64,000 bases of DNA, from NCBI GenBank assembly GCA_040954595.2, contig CM082576.2:19654001-19718000 (forward strand). The letters are read 5' to 3'. Origin of the DNA: Balanoglossus misakiensis (Eukaryota; Hemichordata). Position 1 is the stretch's first letter. Every line of letters starts with the position of its first letter. A program made the translations under genes and the position numbers. The notes beneath the pieces are model-generated. The model was not told where the DNA came from, searched no databases, and was given only the letters and a program-made list of their open reading frames with translations. Below are positions 1-10,466 of this stretch, one piece after another.

Positions 1-421
1 GGGTGCCCGCTGGAATGATGCCATGATGTACTCTGGTAATGACTACAACTTCTGTGCTATCCAGTTAATGTATACTGACCGGTTGTACACTATGTGTGTG
101 TGTCCGACAACTTGTTGACCAGGCAATATATGGTCCAGCGACGACTGTTATGTCTTCAGGAGGCGTGTAGATTCGAAATCGCTGCCACCACGCCAGTGGG
201 GATGCAAGCCCAATTATCGATGAGTCGGAATCACAACCAGACACTTGGAAGTTGAGAACAATAACCAGTTTAATCGATACACTTCGTCGATCGATATATA
301 AACATACATAGAGCAATGGCGGTCCAGCGGGGAGAGAGAGGACCGAGCATGCGCAAAAGGAACAAAAGTATAAACTAGTAACTACGAGTGAGGGCGTGCT
401 ACCGAACGCACTCCAGCAACA
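1..421. other. Unassigned sequence left of the LINE remnant
   Basis: I see no supported gene here. The longest frame (minus strand, 65-316, 83 codons) has no recognisable motif. The stretch follows the point where the LINE reading frame loses similarity (about 430), so it may be flanking DNA or a diverged LINE 3' tail. No poly(A) tail or target-site duplication was found to mark a LINE end. Confidence 0.4.
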
Positions 422-1223
422 CTAATGGAATGGCGTTGGACCAAGTTTATGAATGGATTTAAAAATGAGAACTAACATCTTAAAAACAATACGCTGTGTA
501 ACAGGTAGCCAGTGCAACTGATACAAAATTGGAGTGATGTGACAGGTGATTTTTGAATGAGTAACAATTCTAGCAGCAATATTCTGAACGCGTTGGATAC
601 GGTTGATTGAATACTTCGGGAGCCCAAATAAAAGTGAATTACATGAATCAATTCGAGAAGTAATGAATGCATGAACTAATTGCTCTCTAGCAGAATGAGA
701 TAAATATTTGCGGATAAGCGCAATGCGACGTAAATGAAAAGTGGCAGAGCGGCAGATCTGTCCAATATGTGGCTTCATTGTCAGACAAGAGTCAAGGATC
801 ACACCAAGGCTCTTAGCCTGACAATGGACAGGAATCAGAGAATCGCCAACACGAATTTCTGAAATCCCTCTAGCAGACAGATCACCTGAAATACCAAAGA
901 AAATAACAAATTCAGTCTTATCATCGTATAAGCACAAGAAGTTTTCAGACATCCAAAACCTAACATCGGATATACAAAGTTCAAGATTTGAAACAGTTCT
1001 TGCTGCGTTGTCTTTACTAAAAGACATATAAAGTGAAGAGTCATCTGCATAAAAACTATAAAGACAACCATGACTTTGAACTAATTCACCAAATGGAGAC
1101 GGGTACATATTGAAAAGTATGGGACCAAGAACTGATCCCTGTGGTACCCCAGTGTCGAGCCGATAGAAAGGTGATTGGGTGGAATTTACAAGTACACACT
1201 GACTACGATTGGAAAGGTATGAC
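422..1223 (-). pseudogene. LINE (CR1/L2/Jockey-like) reverse transcriptase fragment
   Basis: This is the C-terminal half of a non-LTR retrotransposon reverse transcriptase, which copies element RNA into the genome. The 275-codon frame shows the RT motifs GVPQGSVLGPILF (about residue 34), the catalytic YADDSSLY (about 67), LGVILDSCLTMKPHI (about 148), and the C-terminal IQRVQNIAARIV and LHWLPVTQRI blocks typical of CR1/L2-type LINEs. Endonuclease, the 5' half of RT and the 3' end are missing: similarity stops near 430 with a stop codon after HKLGPTP. The coding frame is interrupted at 1224 by a piggyBac insertion and resumes at 2729-2757 with GLSDTVLMWF, so this is one LINE copy cut in two. 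It is a dead 5'-truncated copy. The family group is clear; the exact clade is not. Confidence 0.88.
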
Positions 1224-2729
1224 TTAACACTTTCGCTGCGGGAGGGCATTTTCTGCGCCGGCAGTCAGAATGCGGGAGGCGCATAAATGCGCCAAGATCG
1301 CGTCCGTTACTTGGTCTGTTCTATTTTATGTTCGTTGCTTATTTACTCATTTTGTATGACTATATATAGGACAGGGGTCAACCCTAATTGAGCATGCGCA
1401 TATGTATTGTAAACAATCAAGTCGATTTTGTCATCAAAGGGTTTCCTTATACAGCTGATTTTAGGTCGCCCCGATCATATTTTTTCATTCACTTGGTATT
1501 TAAAAATGGCGACATGGGCAAAGTTTGATGCCGACGAAGTTCTTGAACAAGTCTTTCAGGATAGTGACAGCGATCATAGCGATAGCGGAAGCCAAATTAC
1601 GGACAACAACATCATAGAACCAGAAATAGAAGCCAGACACGGAGACAACAGAGTAGAGACAGAGAGAGAGGGAGGGTTTTTGTCATGTTCTCGGACGTCG
1701 TAACGTTGATGGTGACACGCGGTGGGTTTTGTATGACGTAAATGACAATTACACACCGGACTGGTTGTCTGTATACGATCGTCGCTAAGGTTTATTAGTT
1801 GACACTGATGACTTTGCACCGGTTGACTTTTTTCAGCTGTTCTTTCCTGGTGATGTGTTTGAGTTGATGTCATTGTCAGAGCAAACTGATATGTACACCG
1901 CACAATTTTTTGACAACCCTGCAATTGATGAGTTGCCCTTCCGGTCAAGATTTCGCTAGATGCCTACTTCACTGAATTAAATGAAGGCGTAGGTTTCTTT
2001 GCAAATCTTGATGGGACTTTGCCAGAAGTCTATGTTGTCAGAGTATTATATCCATTTGAAATGAATTGCCAAAACAGTACTATGCTAATGAATTTTTTTT
2101 AAATGTGTGTATATTCATATTTACCAACCTTGATTTCTTCAACTTGCAATTCATTAAAACGTAGAGTATTTAATAAATTACTTAATTAATTTATTTTATT
2201 ATTATTATTTATTTACAAGTTCAATCATTCACCTTTTCACTAATAATCTATATTTCTTTCTCAGATTTTAAACATGTATACATGTAAATGGTGGGCATGA
2301 TTTGATAATTGTTTTTATGGTCCATTAATAAATTTGATCAAATTTCTTGCTCAAAAGTCACTTGTTATTCCCTTTTATACAGGGGGAAGTTGTTTTTGAC
2401 TATGTTTGTCTGTCAGCTGTGATACAATGAATTAAATACAGTATTTCAGTCACTTATATTACAATATCTGTTGTTTTTACCATATTTCGACAGAAATCCA
2501 TTATGGCTGCCAGTGTCACATGACCAATTAATGGTCATGTGACCATTTTTCAGTTTTATTATGTTGGTTGTCTTATAAAATATACTTGCTGGAAATATCG
2601 TTGCATATACTTTCATATTACAAGAGATAGAGAGGATAAAGTAAAACATTGTTTATTAGTTAAATTTACCATAGGAAACTACGCACAGGAATACATTAGC
2701 ATATATTAACTACGCAGTGAAAGTGTTAA
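1224..2729 (+). mobile_element. piggyBac-like DNA transposon, internally deleted
   Basis: The ends are terminal inverted repeats: TTAACACTTTCGCTGCG at 1224-1240 and its complement form CGCAGTGAAAGTGTTAA at 2713-2729, with one mismatch. Each carries the TTAA target site that defines the piggyBac superfamily. The LINE RT frame is continuous if the element and one TTAA are removed, so the insertion point is exact. Inside is the start of a piggyBac transposase (about 1506-1960), and then about 740 bp of AT-rich DNA without coding sense. The DDD catalytic region is absent, so the copy is non-autonomous. Confidence 0.85.
1506..1960 (+). pseudogene. N-terminal piece of a piggyBac transposase
   Basis: The ATG at 1506 opens MATWAKFDADEVLEQVF followed by an acidic Ser/Asp tract, the usual N-terminus of PGBD-type transposases. 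The frame ends at 1703. After a frame change the sequence still reads PDWLSVYD and, after an in-frame stop, DDFAPVDFFQLFFPGDVFEL and SEQTDMYTAQFF. These match the start of the DDE_Tnp_1_7 domain. Everything past about residue 140, including the catalytic aspartates, is missing. Frameshifts and stops show it is dead. It would have cut and pasted the element at TTAA sites. Confidence 0.8.
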
Positions 2730-2757
2730 ACCACATGAGAACAGTATCTGAGAGACC
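2730..2757 (-). pseudogene. Upstream piece of the same split LINE reverse transcriptase
   Basis: On the minus strand this short piece encodes GLSDTVLMWF, which in CR1/L2-type RTs comes directly before the KSYLSNR block found at about 1205-1223. Both pieces meet at the duplicated TTAA of the piggyBac element, and the reading frame is kept across the empty site. Beyond 2758 the sequence becomes the 309-bp tandem repeat, so the LINE is 5'-truncated there or was cut by the repeat. Confidence 0.75.
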
Positions 2758-4060
2758 AAAATACTACCACAGAGAGTGCTATACTATATGACCATCAACT
2801 GAGTATCATTCAAATACTCTGTGCACAGTGGGTAAACACACATTTGGTTTTTTAGGAGACTTTCATCAGTTGTAGTAAAATACAACGTGACTACACTATA
2901 TACACCAATGAGAATCGCCATGTAATTCAGAGAGTGCTTGATATTAAAACTGTTTCATAGTTGTGGCCTTTACTGCTGATAATTAGGTTACCATAGATAC
3001 AAGCCCAATGCAACATGACAGGGATAAACATATGCAAAGACAAGATTAAACCCCACCTCCATAATCAAAATACTACCACAGAGGGCGCTATACTATATGA
3101 CCATCAACTGAGTATCATTCAAATACTCTGTGCACAGTGGGTAAAGACTTATTTGTTTTTTTAGGAGACTTTCATCAGTTGCAGTAAAATACAACGTGAC
3201 TACACTATATACACCAATGAGAATGGCCATGTAATTCAGAGAGTGCTTGATATTAAAACTGTTTCATAGTTGTGGCCTTTACTGCTGATAATTAGGTTAC
3301 CATAGATACAAGCCCAATGCAACATGACAGGGATAAACATATGCAAAGACAAGATTAAACCCCACCTCCATAATCAAAATACTACCACAGAGGGCGCTAT
3401 ACTATATGACCATCAACTGAGTATCATTCAAATACTCTGTGCACAGTGGGTAAAGACACATTTGGTTTTTTAGGAGACTTTCATCAGTTGTAGTAAAATA
3501 CAACGTGACTACACAATATACACCAATGAGAATGGCCATGTAATTCAGAGAGTGCTTGATATTAAAACTGTTTCATAGTTGTGGCCTTTACTGCTGATAA
3601 TTAGGTTACCATAGATACAAGCCAAATGCAACATGACAGGGATAAACATATGCAAAGACAAGATTTAACCCCACCTCCATAATCAAAATACTACCACAGA
3701 GGGCGCTATACTATATGACCATCAACTGAGTATCATTCAAATACTCTGTGCACAGTGGGTAAAGACACATTTGGTTTTTTAGGAGACTTTCACCAGTTGC
3801 AGTAAAATACAACGTGACTACACTATATGCACCAATGAGAATGGCCGTGTAATTCAGAGTGCTTGATATTAAAACTGTTTCAAAGCTGTGGCCTTTACTG
3901 CTGATAATTAGGTTACCATAGATACAAGTGGAATGGAACCGGACAGGGATAAACATACAAAGGCTAGGTTAACCCCCCCCCCCAATACTACCACAGAGGG
4001 CGCTATACTGATCATCAAGTCTGTACCATTGAAATAAATCTGTGCAGAGTGGGTAAATTA
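2758..4060. repeat. 309-bp tandem repeat array, about 4.3 copies
   Basis: Units begin with ATACTACCACAGAG at 2761, 3070, 3379 and 3688, an exact 309-bp period, and at 3985 (297 bp later), where the last unit decays. Units 1-4 look more than 95% alike. The unit has no ORF kept across copies. An (ACCCC)/poly-C run replaces part of the unit at about 3973-3983. The array abuts the LINE fragment directly. Confidence 0.9.
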
Positions 4061-5477
4061 GGCATTTGGTTCTTCAGATTTTCATAAGTTGCACTAAAAT
4101 GCTATGTGGCCCACTACAAGGACAAATAAGTCAAAAATGGCAAATTTGACGTTTACTTTGAGGTTGGCATGGGGCAAACGAGACAATACAAGAACACTGA
4201 AACTCAATTAGTGAAACACTAAAGTTGTACTTTATTTCTCTAACAAACTTAGAGAAAATTTACATGGCCATCTTTTTACTCAGAGACCTGATGTTGAATA
4301 GAAATGTGGTAGTGCAGGTCCACATGAGTGCCGTGTACTAGCCTCTCTCTCTGCAAATCCATCCACAACTTGCATGCAGATAGTGGGAGTCTGATGTAAG
4401 CAACTACTGCAGTTACAGTCAGGACGTAAGTGGGATAATTAAACAGCAGGGGATCATGCAATGCAAACACTTGAACTGGCCAGTAACGTTTGAATTGCTC
4501 ATTTGCATACAGTTTTTCAACTTTTTTCACAACGAAAGTTAAGCAACTAGCAACCCATTTCTGACAATTATTTCACCCCAGGCACATTACTGGTACTATG
4601 AGTGTACTACATGTGATTTTTCATGAAGTTTTATCGAGAAGAATTTCTTTACTTCCACTGACAAAATTGTGATCACGAAATTCAAAGTGACCTTGAAGTT
4701 ACAAAAAAAAAATATCAGCCATACCCACACAAAAATTAACCCCCTCAGGTTTTAGAAACATTATTAAACTCCTCTATTCATAATTTTGACATGAATATAT
4801 CCATGCCGAGAGTCAAGGACCACAATTTACTGTGCCATAGGTCAGTCCTGAGAAGTCAGTGAGCGTGAATAGTGTATAGACTCCGTATGTAATATGCTAA
4901 TGAGAGATAACGATGCGTTGAAAAGGAAGCCATTACGTCATGGGTTAACATGCGTTGACCTACTTCAATGCATACACATATGGCAAACACGGCTGTACTC
5001 GTCGATGGCGAAGGCAATTTTTACACCGTCATTACTCCACAACGGAGCGGCTCACACTATTATAATTTCACGGTAACTTAGTTCAATATCTTCCTAACCT
5101 ACCCAATTTTTTTCAAGACAAGAAATCTTTGCCGAGAGTCAAGGACCACAATTTAAACCAACATACCGAAACTGTCTTTCTCGGGAAAGCGTCGTTAAAA
5201 CTTCACGAAAAATCATCCTATCATTGACTATGGTGTTTCATACACGTCTTAGAAAAATGGGTGCACTACGATCACTTGTAGTACCGAAAATCTCCGTTTG
5301 AAAATTTTTCGAACTGGCCATAACTGCCACTCAGCGACTTTCACATTCAAATAGATCTCTTTGATCTCACCGCCGTAATTACCCCACTTACGTCCTGACT
5401 GGTTAATACTTACAAAGTGTATTACCTCCAACACCCCATGGACGGTATCATGTCATCACCAGTAGCTATAGGTTCTT
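4061..5477. other. Unassigned region with short direct and inverted repeats
   Basis: No gene is recognised. Minus-strand frames at 4276-4530 (84 codons) and 5249-5434 (61 codons) have no motif I know. The first is followed on the minus strand by an AATAAA about 40 bp past its stop (near 4231), so it could be a real terminal exon, but no support exists beyond that. A 19-bp word, CAGTCAGGACGTAAGTGGG at about 4417, recurs inverted at about 5383. The 24-bp stretch beginning GCCGAGAGTCAAGGACC recurs in direct orientation at about 4804 and 5132. Confidence 0.4.
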
Positions 5478-5660
5478 TTAACACCTTGAGAGAAAAAAAT
5501 GGATTGTTACTGATAGATTACAAAGCACTGACAATACAAGAGGGGGAGGGGTAAGGTTTGTTGAGAGCAGTTGTTTTTTGCTAAACATTAGTGAAAATAT
5601 GAAATTATTGACATGTAGGATTTCAATTTTATGATGTAAGAGTATTTTATAATATCTCAC

Positions 5661-5832
5661 CGGGACTTCAGTTGTCGCTGTAGTATTTAACCCAAGTTTA
5701 ACTGTGCCACCCACGTCCATGCATGGCAAGGTTTTCTCTCCCAAAAGTTTCAGTTTGGTATCCCAGTTACCATCAGTTGCACTTACTCCACGCCTTCTAA
5801 GTTGAATGCGATTTACCATCACAGGATTCATA
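5661..5832 (-). pseudogene. Broken copy of OB-fold exon C
   Basis: On the minus strand, after the acceptor-like CACCACAG at 5833-5840, the sequence is a diverged copy of the exon at 10,236-10,442. It still reads ATDGNWDTKLKLLGEKT, DVGGTVKLG and NTTATTEV, beside ITDGTRDAEVNLWGEKT, DVGATVKLG and NTTATTEV in the intact copy, and a donor (CCCG then GTGAGA) follows at 5660. It is 172 nt instead of 207, lacks the segment between VKLG and NTTATTEV, and is frame-shifted at its start. So it is a pseudo-exon in the opposite orientation to the others. Confidence 0.75.
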
Positions 5833-5955
5833 CTGTGGTGCAAAGACAATTAAAAACATCGATTGTAAGTCATTTAGTAGTGATACCATTGTGACCAAAC
5901 CTCGTTTTAAAATACATGTAATCTGTACTCGACACTATCATTTTTTTCTTTCTAG

Positions 5956-6873
5956 AATATTAGAACGCGCTCAAAAATAAAAATGCGACCTGTAAGCGAG
6001 TGCCGCGTTTCAATTGGTACTGACGATAAACACCGCCACTCGGAGATAAAATCAACGTTTTTTTTAATGCAAGTGAACGCATGGAGGCGGCCATATTGAA
6101 TTTAGGTTACATCCCAAGACATTCCGACTGGGCTTCAGGTGGATTCGGGAAAGGTCTCTAAAACATAATCGGTCATCCAGTTTTGTATACTAAATTTCTA
6201 AAAATGAAGGACATGGGAGGTTAACATACCCACAATGACTACACACAAAAAAGGGCCCAGGCGTTTCGGGGTGCGATTGTTACGTACCTTAGCTCCATCA
6301 TCTGCAACCATGCAGCCAAGGCGTGGCAGTGAAATTGTGCCTCATTGAGGATACAGTCTAGATCCGGAATTCAGCCAACGGCAAACTGTTTAGCGTGCCT
6401 TGTATGCAGCAGGATGGCAACGTTCTGGAACTTAAATTCTGGAAAGAAAATCCGAAATAGCTGAACAGATAACAGAAGAGAGAATACATACAGCTCCGCA
6501 ACTTTTCCACTGGAAGATATAATACCATTTGCCTCTATGATAGAGCAAAGGTATGTTATAATCGCACCCCGAAACTTATGGGCCTTTTTTTTGACGTAGT
6601 CATTTTGGGTATCTTAACCTCCCATCTTCTACATTTTTAGAAATTTACTCTACAAAATTGAATGACCCATTACATTTTAGAGACCTTTCCCGAATTCAAC
6701 CGAAGCCTAATCGGAAGGTCTTCGGATGTAATCCAATATGGCAGCCTCCATGCGATCACGTACATTGAAAATCCATTGATTTCATCGCCGATTACCGATG
6801 TTTATCGTCAATACCGATTCAAACGCGGCACTCGTTTACAAGTCGCATTTATTTTTGATCGCGTTCCAATATT
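5956..6873. repeat. Foldback element with about 330-345-bp arms around a pseudo-exon
   Basis: The left arm (5956-6300) and right arm (6548-6873) are inverted copies. They start AATATTAGAACGCGCTC and end GATCGCGTTCCAATATT. The arms hold the same blocks in reverse order, such as GTTTCGGGGTGCGATTGT near 6263 against AATCGCACCCCGAAAC near 6558. The 247-bp loop holds a broken OB-fold exon A. A third copy of the right-arm sequence lies at about 9820-10,045, directly after the intact exon A. So the arms include intron DNA of this gene family. Confidence 0.8.
6303..6550 (+). pseudogene. Broken copy of OB-fold exon A
   Basis: This is a copy of the exon at 9550-9819, about 90% alike by eye over its 3' two thirds. 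In-frame stops occur (TGA after VPH-like codons near 6353 and TAG near 6459), and the proline-rich start is lost. It ends with a donor (GCAAAG then GTATGT) at 6551 as in the intact copy. It lies in the loop of the foldback structure. It cannot encode the protein. Confidence 0.8.
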
Positions 6874-6979
6874 TTAAACAAACTAGATTACTGATAAAAA
6901 TGCTCAAAATTTTTCCTCCAAATGCCATCTTTACGGATTCAGTCACACAACTTACAGACTACGCCAAACTTTTTTCCAG

Positions 6980-7120
6980 ATCATACCTTGCGGGCGTAAA
7001 GCGATGGATATACCTGAAAAATTGGTAACAGAATTGTATCATCCGCCACAAATAATGATATCAGAAGTCGAGATATCTCCACAGAAGAAGAGGGTGTGCG
7101 TTGTAGGAAAAGTCCATGAT
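6980..7120 (+). CDS. Candidate internal exon B of an OB-fold (RPA-like) protein
   Basis: A strong acceptor (TTTTTTCCAG at 6970-6979) and a consensus donor (GTGAGT at 7121) bound 141 nt that are open in phase 0 at both ends, giving 47 residues. The sequence runs from IIPCGRKAMDIPEKL through HPPQIMISEVEI to QKKRVCVVGKVHD. Exon A upstream (pseudo copy ending 6550) ends in phase 0, and exon C starts in phase 0. So A-B-C would read through as one frame: KRVCVVGKV is followed by a TITDGTRDAEVNLWG strand pattern, as in RPA-type OB folds. No intact A or C lies next to this copy in the right order. The exon may therefore belong to a decayed gene or be spliced to exons elsewhere. OB fold is inferred from pattern only. 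Confidence 0.5.
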
Positions 7121-7148
7121 GTGAGTACTGTCAAATGTTGCACAAATA

Positions 7149-7607
7149 GCCGTTAAACCTGAAATATAGATTGAAAGTGGATATTGTTTTACACAATTTT
7201 TGAACATTGAAGTAAAGTATTAGAATGATGGAGTCCGATAAAAAAGTGAGTTGGTAATTTCGGCATCCGACTTCGTTATTAAAAATGGAAAGGTTTGCGA
7301 TTCGGTTCAAGTAGTATTTGCAAGTTTGAAAGGAAATATTTCATTGAAGTACAGTGGCAACTACTGCATTATTGAGAATCTTTGAAATGTTGATGAACGG
7401 AGACTTATAATAGAATAAATGAAAACCTACCTTTAACGGTGTTAGGGTTACTACACCTGACAGACCGCTGGTCTGCGTCCGACCGATTCTGAGCTCCTAG
7501 CTCTTGTGGAGACATGCGGAGGTACAGCGGGTTAACGGTTAGGAAGTGTTGATGAAAGGAATGATTAATTACATAGGCCAATCAGGATCCTGGAGTTAGA
7601 TATTCGA
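7149..7607 (+). repeat. Left arm of a 450-bp inverted repeat
   Basis: This arm is the inverted copy of 9100-9546. Matching blocks include GCCGTTAAACCTGAAATATA (7149) against its complement at 9527-9546, and AGCTCCTAGCTCTTGTGG (7491) against CCACAAGAGCTAGGAGCT (9186). Its outer end lies 28 bp past the exon B donor. Its partner ends 3 bp before the start codon of exon A. Confidence 0.85.
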
Positions 7608-9099
7608 GTGAAATGGTGGAAAAACGGGAATGCCGATTGGTTCAATTTAACCGAAGGGAAATTGCTACATTATATGACGTCAGTTGCGAACGATAATGCA
7701 TATATTAAGCTAAGGTTGAATCCGGTTTTTCCATCAAGCACAAGCATATTTCAGTCATAAAAAAAACGAAGAGAATAACACTAAAAAAATATTTCCTTTT
7801 TAAAAACTTCACTATAGCATTATTATAATGATGTACGTCGTACATAAAATGATACACGTGACATCGACTTGTTCAGAGTTTTAAAACAGGTAGAGAGTGC
7901 CCATGGGTAACCCGAAAACACACAAACCGGGTAAAAAATGAAAGTCCTGCGAAGGCCAGGAGTATACACTGAAAAATTACAATAAATCTAGTACAAAGGT
8001 TTGTATCCTCACGAATAATTAACTCTGATTGCATAAGTTTATTTCCGTCTCATTACCTTCTGAAAGCAAATCACTCACTTGCCGGTAAAAGTTGAGTAAA
8101 ATACTACATCTAAACTGCATAGCGATGGCGGCCCATACAAATAATTGCCCAGTGTCCCACTCGCAATGCACAACTTTTTAGGCCAAGTGCTAATGATATT
8201 CGAATTTTCGAAGGTTACGCAATATACACATACATGTATAAATATTAATTTATGAACAATTTCCAGTGTTCACGCTGGGATTTCTTTCGTTCTAGTTTAC
8301 TCGTTATATAATGTACCAATTCCCTCCGGTAAGTTGAGCCGATTCCCATCACTTTGAGCCAATCGATATTCATGGTTTTTCAGCATTTCAGTCGACTATA
8401 TTTACACCTGTTGCATGTCTTTGCAGTTTTTGACTTGACGCTTACAACCGAGTCGCACCGCACGCAGTACTATCTTGTTGTCTTCATGTTTAGTTGTTGT
8501 TTTGCGCACACTATTTGCACAAAAATATCTGCTCGTTTTGTTATCAACGATCGAGTATATGTTAGGAAGTCCGACATAGAGAACTTTGTTCTAAATATTC
8601 AATGCCCCACAAATGATATACTACACTGCTCGACACAACACACCCCAGCCATACTCCATTAGTACACGCCACAAACACCGTATTTATACAGCCTGAGGGA
8701 TTTCAGCTTCGAACTTATTGCCCAATCATATTCGACTATTTCCAACCAATCCCCTTCTGACTAATTGACCAATCACACGCTTCGAGCATAATTTCCAAAA
8801 AAGGGAAAACTAACGAATTTGCTACATCTTTCCGGTTTCATCTTCAACAGTTTCTAACATTTTTTTGGACCCCCCCCCCTCGATAAACACCCATACTCAA
8901 AGGGTAACTTCATTTAATTGTCAGTAAATAAAATCAATTCACAGTCTTATTACATGTACTATTTATAATATACTCAAATTTCCACTACAAAATATCTGTA
9001 TATGTGCGTTAAATTCTGAAATCTTTCCACCCAAACCTCTAGTTATGCAAATTTAAATTGCTGTCTGTTGCGTTCGCCTACGGTTTCTCATTTTCGGAC
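7608..9099. other. Loop between the inverted-repeat arms, no gene seen
   Basis: About 1.5 kb of AT-rich sequence. The longest frame (8354-8662, plus, 102 codons) has no motif, biased composition or splice context that supports it. A poly-C run lies near 8870. I found no transposase remnant that would make the whole inverted repeat a mobile element. Confidence 0.45.
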
Positions 9100-9546
9100 A
9101 TTCGAATCTAACTCCTGATTGGCCTATAAACTTATTTCTTTCATCAACACCTTCTAACCGTTAACCCGCTGTACCTCCGCATGTCTCCACAAGAGCTAGG
9201 AGCTCAGAATCGGATGAACGAGACAAGCGGTCTCTCACGTTTAGTAACCGTAACACCGTTAAAGGTAGGTTTTCATTGATTCTAATAAGTCTCCGTTCAT
9301 CAACATTTCAAAAATTCTCCATAACCCAGTAGTTGCCACTGTGCTTCAATGAAATATTTCCTTTCAAACTTGCAAATGGTAACCGAATCTCAAATCGCAA
9401 ATCTTTCCATTTTTAATAACGAAGTCGGATGCCGCAATCACCAACTCACTTTTTTATCGGACTCCATCATTCTAATACTTTACTTCAATTGTCAAAAATT
9501 TTGTAAAACAATATCCACTCTCAATCTATATTTCAGGTTTAACGGC
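9100..9546 (+). repeat. Right arm of the 450-bp inverted repeat, upstream region of exon A
   Basis: Inverted partner of 7149-7607. It ends with TATTTCAGGTTTAACGGC just before the exon A start codon at 9550, so it would serve as the promoter, leader or upstream intron end of that exon. TATTTCAG at 9529-9536 could be a splice acceptor for a 5' leader. Confidence 0.85.
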
Positions 9547-9549
9547 GTT

Positions 9550-9819
9550 ATGGCATCCCCGGCTCCCGGTCCGTCATCCCCAACCAGCCAAGGCGTGGCA
9601 CTGAAATTGCGCCTCATGGAGGATGTCGAGATCCGGAATTCCGCCAACGGGAAACTGTTTAGCGTGCCTTGTATGCAGCAGGATGGCAACGTTCTGGAAC
9701 TTAAATTCTGGAAAGAAAATCCGAAGTGGCTGAACAGATTACAGAAGGGAGAATACGTACAGCTCCGCAACTTTTCCACTGGAAGAGATAATACCATTTG
9801 CCTCTATGATAGAGCAAAG
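9550..9819 (+). CDS. Candidate first exon (A) of an OB-fold, RPA-like protein
   Basis: The ATG at 9550 starts 90 codons ending exactly at a donor (GCAAAG then GTACGT). Residues 1-15 are Pro/Ser-rich (MASPAPGPSSPTSQG). Residues 16-90 alternate as beta strands: VALKLRLMEDVEIR, GKLFSVPCMQQDGN, VLELKFWKEN, LQKGEYVQLRNFS and NTICLYDRAK. This is the strand pattern of a single-strand nucleic-acid-binding OB fold (the KGEYVQLRNF step resembles the L12/strand region of RPA-type domains). The protein would then be a single-stranded DNA- or RNA-binding factor; this is inference from pattern. A dead copy at 6303-6550 shows the exon has been duplicated. Frames reading past the donor are intron. Confidence 0.6.
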
Positions 9820-10235
9820 GTACGTTATAATCGCACCCCGAAACTTATGGGCCTGACTTTTTTTTGCCGTAGTCATTTTGGGTATCTTAACCTCCCATCT
9901 TCTACATTTTTAGAAATTTACTCTACAAAATTGAATGACCCATTACATTTTAGAGACCTTTCCCGAATTCAACCGAAGCCCAATGGGAAGGTCTTCAGAT
10001 GTAATCCAATATGGCAGCCTCCATGCGATCACGTACATTGAAAATCCATTTATATGATACAACCATGCCTTGTCAACTCACCTCGGGTCAAAATTACTGC
10101 CATCGATTCATCATTTTGCAGTTCAAATTTTAAAAAGCAACTGACAAAAAACAACCACTCTTGCACTATTTCTCCACAACATTTACTACTCGTAATTATT
10201 AACATTCAATGTTTTCCATTTTATTTCCACTACAG
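9820..10235 (+). other. Intron between exon A and exon C, with a copy of the foldback arm
   Basis: 9820 to about 10,045 is a third copy of the right arm of the 5956-6873 foldback structure. The rest is unique AT-rich DNA ending in a good acceptor (TTTATTTCCACTACAG at 10,220-10,235). No exon B equivalent is present, although the paralogous locus has one at 6980-7120. Confidence 0.65.
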
Positions 10236-10442
10236 TATGAATCAGTGACACATACATCGAATTCTACAAAGAGACGTAAACTGACCATAACTGATGGCAC
10301 AAGAGATGCTGAAGTCAACCTTTGGGGTGAGAAAACAGCGCTGCCACTGGATGTAGGTGCCACAGTTAAACTAGGCCCATTGGTTATCAACAGATATAAA
10401 ACATCGTCCACATTAAATACAACAGCGACAACTGAAGTGGAG
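10236..10442 (+). CDS. Candidate exon C of the OB-fold, RPA-like protein
   Basis: Acceptor CCACTACAG ends at 10,235 and donor GTGAGA starts at 10,443; between them are 69 codons, phase 0 at both ends. Residues read YESVTHTSNSTKRRKLTITD, then GTRDAEVNLWGEKT, DVGATVKLG and TTATTEVE. The RKLTITDGT..EVNLWGE pattern is that of an OB-fold core strand pair, as in RPA70-type domains where a similar TDGT..V.LWG step occurs. It is in frame with exon A (9550-9819) and exon B. The long open frame past 10,443 crosses the donor and is a different, transposon-like sequence. A broken inverted copy lies at 5661-5832. Confidence 0.6.
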
Positions 10443-10466
10443 GTGAGACATAAAATACTGTTCCTG

